From assembly GCF_023634765.1 (NCBI RefSeq), contig NZ_JAMLFX010000002.1:202544-266543 (forward strand): a DNA stretch of 64,000 nucleotides. The letters run 5' to 3'. The translations under genes were made by a program, and so were the position numbers. Shown here in pieces: positions 11,957-20,806 of the stretch. Under the pieces are notes generated by a model. That model was not told the DNA's origin. It did not search any database and was given only the letters and a program-made list of their open reading frames with translations. How positions within the stretch are numbered: the stretch's first letter is position 1; each line of letters begins with the position of its first letter. This DNA is from Pseudomonas sp. AKS31. GTDB lineage: Bacteria; Pseudomonadota; Gammaproteobacteria; Pseudomonadales; Pseudomonadaceae.

Positions 11957-12037
11957 GGCCAATACGGAACGTGCCTGCCTAAGCTAACTGCGTTCCAAGC
12001 GAAAAATTAACTATGAAAAGTGCGTTAAGGAGAATAT

Positions 12038-12439
12038 ATGGACCGTAATCAGATTGAGGCACGTATGAAGTCGTTGTTGGAAACCAAAGGAAATGCTGGG
12101 GGGTTTATTTATGCGAAGGTAAGTAATGGGCTGGTTTATGCGACTGCCGATGTGGATTTTGAGGTCGCCGGAGACACTTATTCTATTCTCTCGGTTGCTG
12201 ATTCCGAAAACAATGCGTGGATGGACTTTCCCCGTTCTGTAGTGGGTGCTGGACCTCATAGGCTAGAGTTGCCCTATAAGCATTGGCAGGTTAAGTCTGG
12301 CGGCGTTCATTATGTGTCCTTCCAAGGCTTCGCGATTTATACATTAAGTGAGGATCACAATGTCATTCACGGAGTTATTGATCTCAAACTCGGGGATGGC
12401 ATAACAATGGAAGGCGGGTTCTATGTTACGAGAGCTTAG
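12038..12439 (+). CDS. Hypothetical protein, unrecognised
   Basis: A 133-residue protein that I cannot place in a family. It has a strong ribosome-binding site (TAAGGAG at 12026-12032, 5 nt before ATG) and its own rho-independent terminator downstream, so it is very likely a real monocistronic gene. No signal peptide or membrane helix is seen. The chain is rich in beta-forming residues, alternating hydrophobic and polar, as in YSILSVADSENNAW and GVHYVSFQGFAIYTLS, which suggests a small beta-sandwich or lectin-like fold; this is a guess. Codon use looks more AT-rich than its neighbours, which could mean recent acquisition. Confidence 0.75.
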   Translation: MDRNQIEARMKSLLETKGNAGGFIYAKVSNGLVYATADVDFEVAGDTYSILSVADSENNAWMDFPRSVVGAGPHRLELPYKHWQVKSGGVHYVSFQGFAIYTLSEDHNVIHGVIDLKLGDGITMEGGFYVTRA

Positions 12440-12450
12440 TTAGGAATGTG

Positions 12451-12481
12451 CGGGGTATCGTCATCTGGTACCCCGTTTTTA
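12451..12481 (+). terminator. Rho-independent terminator of the 12038 gene
   Basis: The stem CGGGGTA (12451-12457) pairs with TACCCCG (12469-12475) and is followed by a run of T. It begins 11 bp after the stop codon of the small upstream gene. Confidence 0.88.
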
Positions 12482-12508
12482 TATGAGTTCTTTCAAGAAA
12501 AAAAATGA

Positions 12509-14740
12509 TCAACTGGCTTGCTCTTCATCAATCTGCGGGGATTCATCCAAAGTATCCTCTTGCCCCGGCAATTCAGTAATCACACTGAAGTCCGTCACTT
12601 CAACCGCACCCAATCCATACCCCAGCAAATGGAAAGAAAACGCTTTGCGCTCTTGCGGGTTGTCGAAACTGAAGTTCATTTCCAGCGGCTGCTCGGCGGT
12701 CGCGATCATCTCTTGGGGCAGACCGATCTGCACGTCCTGTTCAAACTCCTTGGCCTTGAGCTGAATGTACGCCGCTTGTTGCGGATCGACCGAGCGTACG
12801 GTCAGGCGCACGCGGGTGTGCGAGCCTTTGGGCATCTCCAAGTACTGTGCGCCGATCAGGTTGTCGGCCCAGTCATCCTTGATCTGCGCTTGCAGCGGGA
12901 TGACGTTGGTGCTGCCGAATTGATAGCGGTGATTGAGCGGCGTGCGCAGCAGCGACAGGTCGAGGGCGTTGGCGCGAGCGGCGATTTGTCGGGCCGGGTG
13001 ACCGCTGTAGTTGCCTTTGTACGTGGCGCTTTCGGCGATGAAACCGGCGCTTTCGTAAAAGCGGCAACGGCGCGGCATGTCGCACTCGGAGAAGATCCCC
13101 TGACCGTTGTGATAACGCAGCTTGCCGTTGGTGAACGACATGATTTCGCGGCCGCTGTCGTAGTCGCGAAACAGCGAACGACCGCTCAGCGCTGAGGGGA
13201 CCGGCAAGTCGAAATAGTCGAGGATGGAAGTGCTCAGATCGACGTGGCCATACACGCCTTTGTTCAGCCGTGGCAGTTGTTCATGCTCCGGCGCCAGGGT
13301 CAGATTGAAGCCCCACGACGAGGCCAGGCGCACGCCGTCGATGCCGTGGGATTCGTCCGATGTGATCACCACCAGCGTGTCTTTCAGAATGCCCTGACGT
13401 TCAAGACCGTTGAGAAACTGCTCCAGCGCATCGTCGAGATAACCGACGGCGGCCTGTTTCGGCGTTTCGTAGCGCTCCAGATATTCCTCGGGCGCGGAGT
13501 AGGGCTGATGGGTGCCGACGGTCAGCAGCGTCAGCATCCATGGCTGCTTCTGCTTGTTCAGTTGCCCGACATAGTCCAGCGCACCTTCGAAAAACGCCTT
13601 GTCATCTTTGCCCCACGGGAATTCCAGATAGTTGCTGTTGCTGAACCATTCCAGACCGTGCGTCGCATCGAAACCAATGTGCGGCATGATCTTGTCTTTG
13701 GCCATGAAGCGCAGCCCGGCACCCTGCAGATAGTGAGTGCTGAAGCCGTGTTCGCGCAGTTGCGCCGGCAGGCAGGCCTGATTGCGCTCGTTGAGGGTGA
13801 GCATTTCCACGCCTTTGGGCGTGCCGTTGTTGAGTTTGTCGTAATCGCCGCAGAGCATCGCGTACAGACCGCGAATGGTCTGGTGCGTGTGCAGCACGTA
13901 ATCCGGGGTGTTCATGCCGCGCTCGGCCCAGCGGCTGAGGTTGGGCATCAGGTCTTCCTGATAGTGGCTGCCGATGGCCTCGCGGTTGGCGCGGATATAG
14001 GCGCCGGGAATGCCTTCGAGGGCGATGATCAGCACGTTGCGCGCTTGACCCGGTGCGGCCAGCAGTTTTTGCCCGTTGAGGTCGACGTCGGTGAGCCCGG
14101 CCATGGCTGGCGCAGGTTCTTCGACATCACCGTCCAGCCATTCCTCGGCCTGAATCTGCAGGTCGGCGGCCTCGCTGGCCAGCAACTGGTGCGGCAGGTT
14201 GTACTGGCGCCACGGATCGGCTTCGCTCGGCCACAGGTTCTGCGCGCCCCAGTGCGCGGCGAACAACACCAACGGCGCGCCCCAGGCCGCGAGGGGCAGG
14301 GGCGGACGCGGCAGGTCGCGGTTGGCAAACCGGGTCAGCAGCCAGAACAGCAGGGCCAGCAGCAAAGTGATGCCCAATGCCGGATGGGCCAGACCGCCAC
14401 CCGTGGAGTTCTCCACGAACTGCGGATCGATCAGGTAATGAATGTCGGAAGGTGTCGGCAGACGACCGACCGCGCTGACCAGTTCAGCGGTCGCCACCGC
14501 CAGCAATCCCCAGAACAGCAGCACCGGCAAGGCCAGCCACCACGCCCGACGATGCAGCAACACCACCAACAGGCTGCCAATGGCCAGGTCCGACAGATAG
14601 CCCAACGGTGCCGACCAGCCCAGCGCCGCACGCAGGCCCACCGGCACCACCAGCACCAGAACAATCAGCGAAAAGAGGCGGGCATGCGGCTGCCGCAACC
14701 GGTTAAAAAGAGCGCTCACAAAAAAAGACCTTCCAGCCAT
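12509..14740 (-). CDS. LTA synthase family membrane sulfatase/phosphotransferase
   Basis: About 743 residues from the ATG at 14740 (MAGRSFFVSALFNRL); a longer frame to 14809 adds 23 residues with no hydrophobic or family character. The N-terminal third contains several membrane helices (around 20-200), followed by an alkaline-phosphatase/sulfatase-superfamily domain. The LIIALEGIPGAY metal-site segment is near residue 240, the HTHQTIRG segment carries the presumed nucleophile threonine, and VVITSDESHG supplies late metal ligands. The family includes lipoteichoic-acid synthase, OpgB/MdoB phosphoglycerol transferase and phosphoethanolamine transferases. In a Gram-negative host, modification of periplasmic glucans or envelope glycans is more plausible than teichoic acid. 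A C-terminal domain of about 150 residues extends beyond the catalytic part. Confidence 0.85.
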   Translation of the reverse strand: MAGRSFFVSALFNRLRQPHARLFSLIVLVLVVPVGLRAALGWSAPLGYLSDLAIGSLLVVLLHRRAWWLALPVLLFWGLLAVATAELVSAVGRLPTPSDIHYLIDPQFVENSTGGGLAHPALGITLLLALLFWLLTRFANRDLPRPPLPLAAWGAPLVLFAAHWGAQNLWPSEADPWRQYNLPHQLLASEAADLQIQAEEWLDGDVEEPAPAMAGLTDVDLNGQKLLAAPGQARNVLIIALEGIPGAYIRANREAIGSHYQEDLMPNLSRWAERGMNTPDYVLHTHQTIRGLYAMLCGDYDKLNNGTPKGVEMLTLNERNQACLPAQLREHGFSTHYLQGAGLRFMAKDKIMPHIGFDATHGLEWFSNSNYLEFPWGKDDKAFFEGALDYVGQLNKQKQPWMLTLLTVGTHQPYSAPEEYLERYETPKQAAVGYLDDALEQFLNGLERQGILKDTLVVITSDESHGIDGVRLASSWGFNLTLAPEHEQLPRLNKGVYGHVDLSTSILDYFDLPVPSALSGRSLFRDYDSGREIMSFTNGKLRYHNGQGIFSECDMPRRCRFYESAGFIAESATYKGNYSGHPARQIAARANALDLSLLRTPLNHRYQFGSTNVIPLQAQIKDDWADNLIGAQYLEMPKGSHTRVRLTVRSVDPQQAAYIQLKAKEFEQDVQIGLPQEMIATAEQPLEMNFSFDNPQERKAFSFHLLGYGLGAVEVTDFSVITELPGQEDTLDESPQIDEEQAS

Positions 14741-15139
14741 TAAATCGTCATAAAAGTGTGGGCGATGATACCAAGGGTGGGCTGTCTGATCGCCCCTTTC
14801 CACGTGCAACTGATGTGCTGGCGCGGTCGCCTCTGAAGGTGATGGAGTGCCTGCAGGCCTGACCGGCCTTCGCGTGGCACGGCAATCGACGATATTGAGG
14901 CAGGTGGATTTATTGTTTCAGGCTGTTTAACCCGTCGAGCCGCCACCGGATTCCAATGTAGGAGATGCGGCACGCTGCGATCTTTTGATCTTGTTACCGG
15001 AACCTGGAATCAAAAGATCGCAGCCTCCTTTCGCTCAACAACCCGTGCTATCGATATGCAATAAAGATATTTAATTTATGTTTTTTATATCTATAAAGTC
15101 AGGCCTTTCAGCACAACACCCCCATGCTGCGAGGTTGTC
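14741..15139. other. Intergenic region with REP-like inverted repeat
   Basis: A 399-bp gap between two divergently transcribed genes. It holds the inverted repeat 14974-15024 and, at 15055-15110, an AT-rich stretch that probably carries the promoter of the substrate-binding protein gene. I see no coding sequence or RNA gene. Confidence 0.6.
14974..15024. repeat. REP-like inverted repeat (GCTGCGATCTTTTGAT arms)
   Basis: Perfect 16-bp arms lie at 14974-14989 and 15009-15024 with a 19-nt spacer. The same core (GCGATCTTTTGATC-like) appears in the larger hairpin at 27249-27332, so this is a dispersed genome repeat rather than a gene-specific site. Confidence 0.75.
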
Positions 15140-16156
15140 ATGGCCACACCGTTCAAACGTTCCGCACTGACTCTGTTGGCCGCTTCCCTGGTGGCGAGTG
15201 CGATGTTCAGCACCGGCGCTCAGGCCGAAGGCAAGATCAGCATCGCCCAGCAATTCGGCATCGGTTACCTGATTCTCGATGTGGTGCGCGACCAGAATCT
15301 CATCGAAAAACACGGTAAGGAGCAGGGCCTCGACATCAAGGTCGACTGGAACAGCATCTCCGGCGCCACGGCGATGAACGAAGCGTTGCTCACCGGATCG
15401 CTCGATGTGGTGTCCGCCGGTGTGCCGCCGATGCTCACCGTGTGGGATCGCACCAAAGGCAAACAGAACGTCAAAGCCATCGCCGCACTGGGTTCGATGC
15501 CCAACTATTTGCTGACCAACAACCCGAACATCAAAACGCTCAAGGACTTCACCGACAAGGACCGGATCGCCGTGCCGGCCGCCGGTGTCGGCTTCCAGTC
15601 GCGCACCTTGCAGATTGAAACCGCCAAAGAGTTCGGTGACGCGCAGTACAAGAAATTCGACGACATTTCAGTCAGCCTGCCGCACCCCGATGCGACGGCG
15701 GCGCTGATAGCCGGCGGCTCAGAGATCAACTCGCACTTCTCCAGCCCGCCGTTCCAGTACCAGGCGCTGCAGAACCCCAACGTGCACAAAGTGCTGAGTT
15801 CCTATGACGTGCTCGGCGGGCAGGCGACGTTCAACGTGCTCTACACCACAGAAAAATTCCACGACGAAAACCCGAAAACCTACAAGGCGTTCTACGACGC
15901 GTTGGCCGAAGCCGAGAAAATCATCAAGGCCGACAAACCGGCGGCGGCTCAGGCTTATATTCGGGTCGAGCAATCGAAGTTGCCGCTGGCCCTGGTCGAG
16001 CAAATCGTCAAAGACCCGGAAATCGACTTCACCGTGGTGCCGCAGCGTACGTTTATCTATGCCGAGAAGTTGCAGGAGTTGGGTGTGCAGAAGAACAAGG
16101 CCAACAGCTGGAAGGACTACTTCTTTGAAGAGGCGCATGGTGGCGCGGGGAGTTGA
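15140..16156 (+). CDS. ABC transporter substrate-binding protein (sulfonate/nitrate/taurine type)
   Basis: A 338-residue periplasmic binding protein of the NMT1/SsuA/TauA-like family. It has a Sec signal peptide (positive KR, hydrophobic core, probable cleavage after AQA near residue 29). The mature protein has the family pattern GIGYLILDVVRDQNLIEKHG, then EALLTGSLDVVSAGVPPML and SGGxxF-like ligand segments. GAGG lies before the ATG. No permease or ATPase gene is adjacent, so it must work with components encoded elsewhere. The ligand could be an alkanesulfonate, taurine, nitrate or a thiamine-precursor-like molecule; the sequence does not decide. Confidence 0.88.
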   Translation: MATPFKRSALTLLAASLVASAMFSTGAQAEGKISIAQQFGIGYLILDVVRDQNLIEKHGKEQGLDIKVDWNSISGATAMNEALLTGSLDVVSAGVPPMLTVWDRTKGKQNVKAIAALGSMPNYLLTNNPNIKTLKDFTDKDRIAVPAAGVGFQSRTLQIETAKEFGDAQYKKFDDISVSLPHPDATAALIAGGSEINSHFSSPPFQYQALQNPNVHKVLSSYDVLGGQATFNVLYTTEKFHDENPKTYKAFYDALAEAEKIIKADKPAAAQAYIRVEQSKLPLALVEQIVKDPEIDFTVVPQRTFIYAEKLQELGVQKNKANSWKDYFFEEAHGGAGS

Positions 16157-16284
16157 GTACGCCTTGTCGAGGGCCGGAACACCGTGGGTTGTTTCTGGAC
16201 AGCGTAACAGCCACTCAGTAGCATTCGACCCCAACGGATTTTCCCTTCGCACGTCGTCAGACGTGGAACGCTCAAGGAATCGAC

Positions 16285-16785
16285 ATGCGCGACACTCCCA
16301 ATGACCCGCAACGAACGGTCGTGACCCTGGTCAACGGCGAGATTCACTGTGAAACCCAGATCAGTTTCAGTTCCATGTCGCTGGTCGATGGCGAAATTCG
16401 GGTGCATCGTGCTGAAGGCAATCAGCTAGACGTTGCGGTGCCGGGGGCGGACTTCGCTTTGCGCTTTGATCTGGATGGAGTGCAGAAAATACCGGTGGCG
16501 CAGCAGACACCGGTCGAGCCGGACGAACCGGTACCTGCCGATGACAACTTGAAGTTATTCACCTCGAAGACTGTGTGGATCACCCTCGGGCTGTGGTTCT
16601 TCGTCAGTCTGGTTTTCGGTTGGCTGGGGATTGTGGCGGCAGGCGGATATGTTGGTTACCGCTGGCGTCAGGTGGCAAAGCGCAAGAAACCGTTGGCCAA
16701 GGCAGCCGTCGTTGAAACCGTGCCCCGTTCCGGCTCGGGGATGTCACGGGAAAGCGTGCGCAACGCATTGGCCCGCAAGCGTTAA
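16285..16785 (+). CDS. Hypothetical membrane-anchored protein
   Basis: A 166-residue protein with a polar N-terminal domain (about 1-90) and one long hydrophobic region around residues 92-125 (VWITLGLWFFVSLVFGWLG and on), which could form one or two membrane helices. It ends in a basic tail rich in Lys and Arg. AAGGA precedes the ATG, and a strong terminator follows within 20-60 bp, so it looks like a single-gene unit. I do not recognise the family. It resembles uncharacterised Pseudomonas envelope proteins only in general layout. Confidence 0.65.
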   Translation: MRDTPNDPQRTVVTLVNGEIHCETQISFSSMSLVDGEIRVHRAEGNQLDVAVPGADFALRFDLDGVQKIPVAQQTPVEPDEPVPADDNLKLFTSKTVWITLGLWFFVSLVFGWLGIVAAGGYVGYRWRQVAKRKKPLAKAAVVETVPRSGSGMSRESVRNALARKR

Positions 16786-16804
16786 TACGGCGCAGATCAA
16801 ATAC

Positions 16805-16847
16805 AAAAAAGGGGGGCCTGATCATCGATCAGGCCCCCCTTTTTTTG
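16805..16847. terminator. Strong bidirectional rho-independent terminator
   Basis: A perfect 12-bp stem (GGGGGGCCTGAT at 16811-16822 with 16828-16839) and 5-nt loop is flanked by an A run (16805-16810) and a T run (16840-16847). It serves both the small membrane-protein gene (plus) and the PCu(A)C gene (minus). Confidence 0.95.
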
Positions 16848-16863
16848 TTATCGCTCAGTCAGA

Positions 16864-17343
16864 TCAATGCATCTTGCTGTGATCGTGACCTTCCATGTTG
16901 GTCAGCGAGCGAACCGGCGCTTTGACCTCGATGGTTTCTTTCTCGCCCTTGGCGTTTTCCACGGTCAGGGTCAGCGGCACAGTTTCGCCTTCCTTGAGCT
17001 GGCCGTTCAGGCCCATCAGCATCACGTGATAGCCGTTCGGATCAAGCTTGACGGCTTTGCCGGCCGGCAGCTCGACGAACTTCACCGGGCCCATGCTCAT
17101 GACGTCGTTTTTCATGGTCATTTCGTGGATCTGCACGTCTTTGGCCGCTGGCGTCGCGACGCTGAGCAACTTGCTGTCGCTGTCGGCGGTGAGGGTCATG
17201 AACGCGCCGCTGGCGGACTGGGTCGGCACGGTGGCACGGACCCAGGCGTCGTCGACCTTGGTCGCTGCGGTCGCCTGGAACGCCAGGCCCAGCAGAGACA
17301 GACCGATGACAGCGCGTTTGATGTGGTTCAGCACAGGTTGCAT
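16864..17343 (-). CDS. Copper chaperone PCu(A)C
   Basis: A 159-residue periplasmic copper chaperone starting at the ATG at 17343. It has a signal peptide ending at the ATAA segment near residue 27. The copper-binding pattern H-x-M ... M ... H-x-M is complete: HEMTM, then MSMGPVKFVELP, then NGYHVMLMGL. It ends in a His/Met-rich tail (EGHDHSKMH). The family delivers Cu(I) to the CuA site of cytochrome oxidase together with SCO proteins. It overlaps the upstream SCO gene by 1 nt, so the two are co-translated. Confidence 0.93.
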   Translation of the reverse strand: MQPVLNHIKRAVIGLSLLGLAFQATAATKVDDAWVRATVPTQSASGAFMTLTADSDSKLLSVATPAAKDVQIHEMTMKNDVMSMGPVKFVELPAGKAVKLDPNGYHVMLMGLNGQLKEGETVPLTLTVENAKGEKETIEVKAPVRSLTNMEGHDHSKMH

Positions 17344-17948
17344 CAGCAAACCTCCATAACAGTAAGCAAATCTTCCGTGCATTGTTCTGCCGAAAGCGAG
17401 GTGGACAGACCCAGGCGCAAGCCGCCGTTGGAGTCGTAAACGTAACTGGTGGCAGTGTGCGAGATGGTATAGGTGTCGCCGGCCGGGACTTTCTCGTAGA
17501 ACACGTCGAATTCCTTGGCCGTGGCCGCGGTTTCCTCGAGCGTGCCGTACAGCGCAACGAACGTCGGGTCGAAGGCTTTCATGTAGGCGTCGAGGATTTG
17601 CGGGGTGTCGCGCTCGGGATCGAGGGTGATGAAGATCACCTGCAAGCGATCACCATCGGCGCCCATCAGCTTCTTGATTTTCGCCGCGCGGGCGAGGGTG
17701 GTCGGGCAGACTGCCGGGCACTGGGTGAAGCCGAAGAAGACCATCGGCATCATGCCGCGAAAGCTCGACAGCGTCATGGTTTCGCCATCGGTGTTCTTCA
17801 GTTTGAAGGTGCGCCCCATGATCTTGTTACTCAGATCCTTGCCGTACTTGTACGACAGTTGGCCACGGGTGTCGCAGCCGGCGAGCAGGCCTAGCCCGAG
17901 CACGCCCATTCCCGCAAGCACCTTGCGGCGAGTCAACAAAGCCGTCAT
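17343..17948 (-). CDS. SCO family copper-delivery lipoprotein
   Basis: A 201-residue thioredoxin-fold protein of the SCO1/SenC family involved in cytochrome oxidase copper-centre assembly. The N-terminus has a twin-Arg-like RRK and a lipobox LLAGC, so it is probably a lipoprotein on the periplasmic face of the membrane. The copper/redox motif CPAVCP is present, and the distal histidine lies in TISHTATSYVYD. DPERDTP is the conserved SCO segment. It is the first gene of a two-gene operon with the PCu(A)C chaperone. Confidence 0.93.
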   Translation of the reverse strand: MTALLTRRKVLAGMGVLGLGLLAGCDTRGQLSYKYGKDLSNKIMGRTFKLKNTDGETMTLSSFRGMMPMVFFGFTQCPAVCPTTLARAAKIKKLMGADGDRLQVIFITLDPERDTPQILDAYMKAFDPTFVALYGTLEETAATAKEFDVFYEKVPAGDTYTISHTATSYVYDSNGGLRLGLSTSLSAEQCTEDLLTVMEVC

Positions 17949-18104
17949 CTAATACCGCCTTTTGCAGCCCGTCAGTCAGCAGGACTGGCGGGGGGTTAAC
18001 CGTAAAAGCGGCGCATGATACCAAACTGAAGGCAGGCGCCGGCCACGGATCGCCGCACGGCGCAGGATCGAGCGACAAAAGGTGTAAGAAAAAGTGACCA
18101 CAGC

Positions 18105-19499
18105 TTACTGCACGCGTGATTCAGCGGCGCTCCAGCCCCCGCCCAGCGCGGTGTAAAGGTTGACCTCGGCGACCAGTTGCGCGAGGCGATCGGTGATCAG
18201 GCCTTGCTGCGAACTGAACAGCGAACGTTGCGCATCGAGGAACGTCAGGCTGCTGTCGACGCCATTCTGATAGCGGTTCTGCGCCAGGTTGTAATACGTC
18301 TGCGTGGCCGCGACGAGATCGCGCTGCGCCTGCAATTGCTGCTGATAGGTGCTACGCGCGGCGAGGCCGTCGGCAACTTCCTGAAACGCGGTCTGGATCG
18401 ACTTTTCGTATTCGGCCACCGCGACATCTTTCTGTAATTTCGAATAATCCAGGCTGGCGCGCAGGCTGCCGGCGTTGAAAATCGGCAGGTTGATCTGCGG
18501 CTGAAAGGTCCAGGCGCCAGAGCCGCCGCCGAACAGTCCGGACAGATCGCGACTCGACGTGCCGGCATTCGCCGTCAGGCTGACACTGGGGAAAAACGCC
18601 GCCCGCGCCGCGCCGATATTGGCGTTGGCGGCTTTGAGTTTGTACTCCGCCTGAAGGATGTCCGGACGCCGTTGCAGCAGATCCGACGGCAGCCCGGCGG
18701 GCAGTTGCCGGACCAGATCGCTGGCCAGTGGGCGCGCGGGCAGCGACTCGGGCACCGGCGCGCCAACCAGCAAGGTCAGGCTGTTCAAGTCCTGAGCGAC
18801 TTGACGCTGATAGCGCGCCAGATTGGCCCGGGAACTGTCGACGCTGGTCTTCGCCTGTGCCTGCTCCAGCGCCGACGATTTGCCGGCCTCACGGTTGCGG
18901 GTGGTCAAGTACAGGCTCCGTTCATCGGCGGCAAGAGTGTCGCGAGTCAGTTCCAGCAGTTCCTGATCGGCGCGCCAGGTCAGGTAGGCGTTGGCGACGT
19001 TGGCCACCAGACTCAGCTCGGCACTGCGCCGTGCCTCTTCAGTCGAGAGCCAGGTCTGCAAGGCTTCCTCGCTGAGGCTGCGCACGCGGCCGAAGAAGTC
19101 CAGCTCATAAGCGCTGATGCCGAGGTTGACCGAGTACGTCGAATTGATCAGCGCTTTGCCTTGGGTCACGCTCGGCGGCATGCGCTGGCGCAGTTCATTG
19201 GCATTGGCCGACACCGCCGGCAGCAGGTCGGCGCGCTGAATGCGGTATTGCGCCTGGAAGGCTTCGACATTGAGTGCGGCCACGCGCAGGTCGCGGTTGT
19301 TGATCAGGGCGCTGTCGATCAGCTGTTGCAGCGCCGGGTCATTGAACAGCGTGCGCCAGTCATCGCTGCTCGTTGCAGCCTGTGTCGCTGTCGGATACTG
19401 CGCGGCGGAGGGGGAAGCGGGGCGCTGATATTCGGGAATCAATGAACAACCGCCCATCAGCACCGCGATGGACAGCAGGGAAAGTCGCAACGTCAACAT
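18105..19499 (-). CDS. NodT/OprM-family outer-membrane efflux lipoprotein
   Basis: A 464-residue outer-membrane channel of the TolC-like NodT family. The signal peptide ends in the lipobox LMGGC (Cys18), followed by [12 protein letters not shown], a typical start for these lipoproteins. Two repeated OEP domains with long alpha-helical stretches follow. It lies 33 bp downstream of the luxR gene on the same strand, so the two are probably one transcript. In pseudomonad lipopeptide loci a nodT-like gene next to the upstream luxR is common. It probably supplies the outer-membrane conduit for MacA/MacB, encoded at the other end of the locus; that pairing is inference. Confidence 0.9.
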   Translation of the reverse strand: MLTLRLSLLSIAVLMGGCSLIPEYQRPASPSAAQYPTATQAATSSDDWRTLFNDPALQQLIDSALINNRDLRVAALNVEAFQAQYRIQRADLLPAVSANANELRQRMPPSVTQGKALINSTYSVNLGISAYELDFFGRVRSLSEEALQTWLSTEEARRSAELSLVANVANAYLTWRADQELLELTRDTLAADERSLYLTTRNREAGKSSALEQAQAKTSVDSSRANLARYQRQVAQDLNSLTLLVGAPVPESLPARPLASDLVRQLPAGLPSDLLQRRPDILQAEYKLKAANANIGAARAAFFPSVSLTANAGTSSRDLSGLFGGGSGAWTFQPQINLPIFNAGSLRASLDYSKLQKDVAVAEYEKSIQTAFQEVADGLAARSTYQQQLQAQRDLVAATQTYYNLAQNRYQNGVDSSLTFLDAQRSLFSSQQGLITDRLAQLVAEVNLYTALGGGWSAAESRVQ

Positions 19500-19532
19500 C
19501 GAACTGCCTCATGCATATAAAGAGCGTTGTGC

Positions 19533-20327
19533 TCAGGCCCCGGCCATCCATTTCGCCAGACCATGGCGACCACTGACCCCGAGTTTGGCCGTGGCGCGTT
19601 TCAGGTACGTCTCGATCGAGCTGTTCTTGACCCGCAGCTTTTCCGCCATTTGCGGCACGGTGCTGCCGGTCAGCAGGCCCAGGCAGACTTCTTTCTCGCG
19701 CACCGACAAGGCGATGTCGCTCAATGCCAAGCGCTCATCGAACACCTGCGCCAGTGGCGCCTGATCCAGTTCGGCCAACGGCTGGCGCGGTTGTCGGGCG
19801 AGGATTTGCCGACTGATCTGCGCGTGACGTTCAATCAGCGGCAGCAGGGTGTCGGACAGGCTCTTGAGAAACGATAACTCCGGCAGGGAAAACACCCGTT
19901 GGGTATGCGGTCGGTAAAACGAAATCACGCAACGACGGTTGGACGTGCGCGAAACCAGATTGCATTGATGGGCGCTGTGTTGCGGATGGCGAGGCTGGAG
20001 TGAGGCTCTCAGTTGAATCAGCAATGAGTCGTTCATCTCGATCATCTTCTGCAACAGCGGATGATCGTCGGGGCTTTCCAGCAGGTCGGGTGGGGCACAG
20101 GTCTGAGTCAGACCGGCGCTGCCCAGAGGCTTGATATCGACCACGCTGGCCTGACGTTCGTCCAGCGTCCATTCACTCAGGTCCACGCGGTTGACCGGCA
20201 CCAGGGTGTCGACCAACTGGAACATGTTCGTGGCGAAGTGATCATCGCCGGTGCTGGCAATCAACTCACCCAGTTGCCAATAGAAATGCGGGTTTTCCAT
20301 ATTGCGAATACTGCCGGTCAGATTCAT
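19533..20327 (-). CDS. LuxR-type transcriptional regulator, upstream lipopeptide regulator
   Basis: A 264-residue regulator with a C-terminal LuxR helix-turn-helix (about residues 197-262: LSVREKEVCLGLL, then TVPQMAEKL and SSIETYLKRATAKLGVSGRH). The N-terminal 190 residues do not show the conserved autoinducer-binding pattern, and no luxI is near, so it fits the lipopeptide-locus LuxR group (ArfF, PsoR, MassAR, ViscAR). It is divergent from the first synthetase gene and very likely activates it. Its leader carries CAGGGATG 8 nt before ATG, an Rsm-type site. The start is slightly uncertain because AAGGA is very close to this ATG; an in-frame ATG lies at 20300. Confidence 0.92.
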   Translation of the reverse strand: MNLTGSIRNMENPHFYWQLGELIASTGDDHFATNMFQLVDTLVPVNRVDLSEWTLDERQASVVDIKPLGSAGLTQTCAPPDLLESPDDHPLLQKMIEMNDSLLIQLRASLQPRHPQHSAHQCNLVSRTSNRRCVISFYRPHTQRVFSLPELSFLKSLSDTLLPLIERHAQISRQILARQPRQPLAELDQAPLAQVFDERLALSDIALSVREKEVCLGLLTGSTVPQMAEKLRVKNSSIETYLKRATAKLGVSGRHGLAKWMAGA

Positions 20328-20335
20328 ATCCTTGT

Positions 20336-20343
20336 CATCCCTG
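20336..20343 (-). promoter_or_regulatory. Putative RsmA/RsmE binding site in luxR leader
   Basis: On the minus strand this reads CAGGGATG, a full match to the RsmA/CsrA core CANGGANG, ending 8 nt before the luxR ATG and overlapping the likely ribosome-binding site. The identical motif at the identical spacing precedes the second luxR (62597-62604). Confidence 0.6.
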
Positions 20344-20447
20344 GTTCAGAACCCTCACTGAATCGTCTGCCGTCTATGCAAAAGCCGCCCACGCCGTCGT
20401 TTCTCCTTGAACACGATCTGGAGCGGAATTTAAGCCCATGGATTTGT

Positions 20448-20461
20448 CCTACGTCTGTAGG
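20448..20461. promoter_or_regulatory. Inverted repeat CCTAC-GTCT-GTAGG
   Basis: Perfect 5-bp arms with a 4-nt spacer lie about 120 bp upstream of luxR and 345 bp upstream of the first NRPS gene. Size and symmetry suit a LuxR-type HTH dimer, but the assignment is speculative. Confidence 0.35.
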
Positions 20462-20806
20462 GGAAAACAGGGACACAAAGTGCCACTATTTCTGAATATT
20501 GGCGCCGGGGTTCTGACGGAGTCGAACACAGGTGAGTACGCATCCGTGACTGACTGGTCACGCCAACGCCCCGGAAATCCACGGGTTGCTGACGTCTGAC
20601 GTTCAGCAGCCGGGCAAATGGCGGCGCTGGAGTGTGGTTTTTTTCCTACAAGCTTTTCAGTATTTCCTCTCCGAACTTTTAGGCATTGCCTGCGATAAAC
20701 ACCCCCGCAATGTCAGACAGGCGCATAGGAGCGTCGTGGTTGTCCGGGTTTCACGTGTCATGTCGGTGGCGGGGCCGATGCTTGAATACCGGCAAAATTT
20801 CATGAG

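Larger units (their letters stand above)
20328..20806. promoter_or_regulatory. Divergent regulatory region, luxR / first NRPS gene
   Basis: A 479-bp gap that must hold the promoters of the minus-strand luxR-nodT unit and of the synthetase genes. It contains the Rsm-like motif at 20336-20343, a CCTAC-GTCT-GTAGG inverted repeat at 20448-20461 and a T-rich tract at 20638-20646. I see no convincing coding sequence in it and no canonical lux box. Confidence 0.7.

Noticed and set aside
12013-12048. Mini open frame (11 codons) overlapping the start of the 12038 gene
   Set aside because: There is no ribosome-binding site before its ATG and the overlap is short; a leader-peptide role cannot be supported.
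12509-14740. Lipoteichoic acid synthesis
   Set aside because: The family name includes LtaS, but everything else indicates a Gram-negative Pseudomonas; glucan or envelope phospho-group transfer is more likely.
19533-20327. Quorum-sensing LuxR/LuxI system
   Set aside because: Neither LuxR protein shows the autoinducer-binding pattern, there is no luxI-like gene and no canonical lux box was found.
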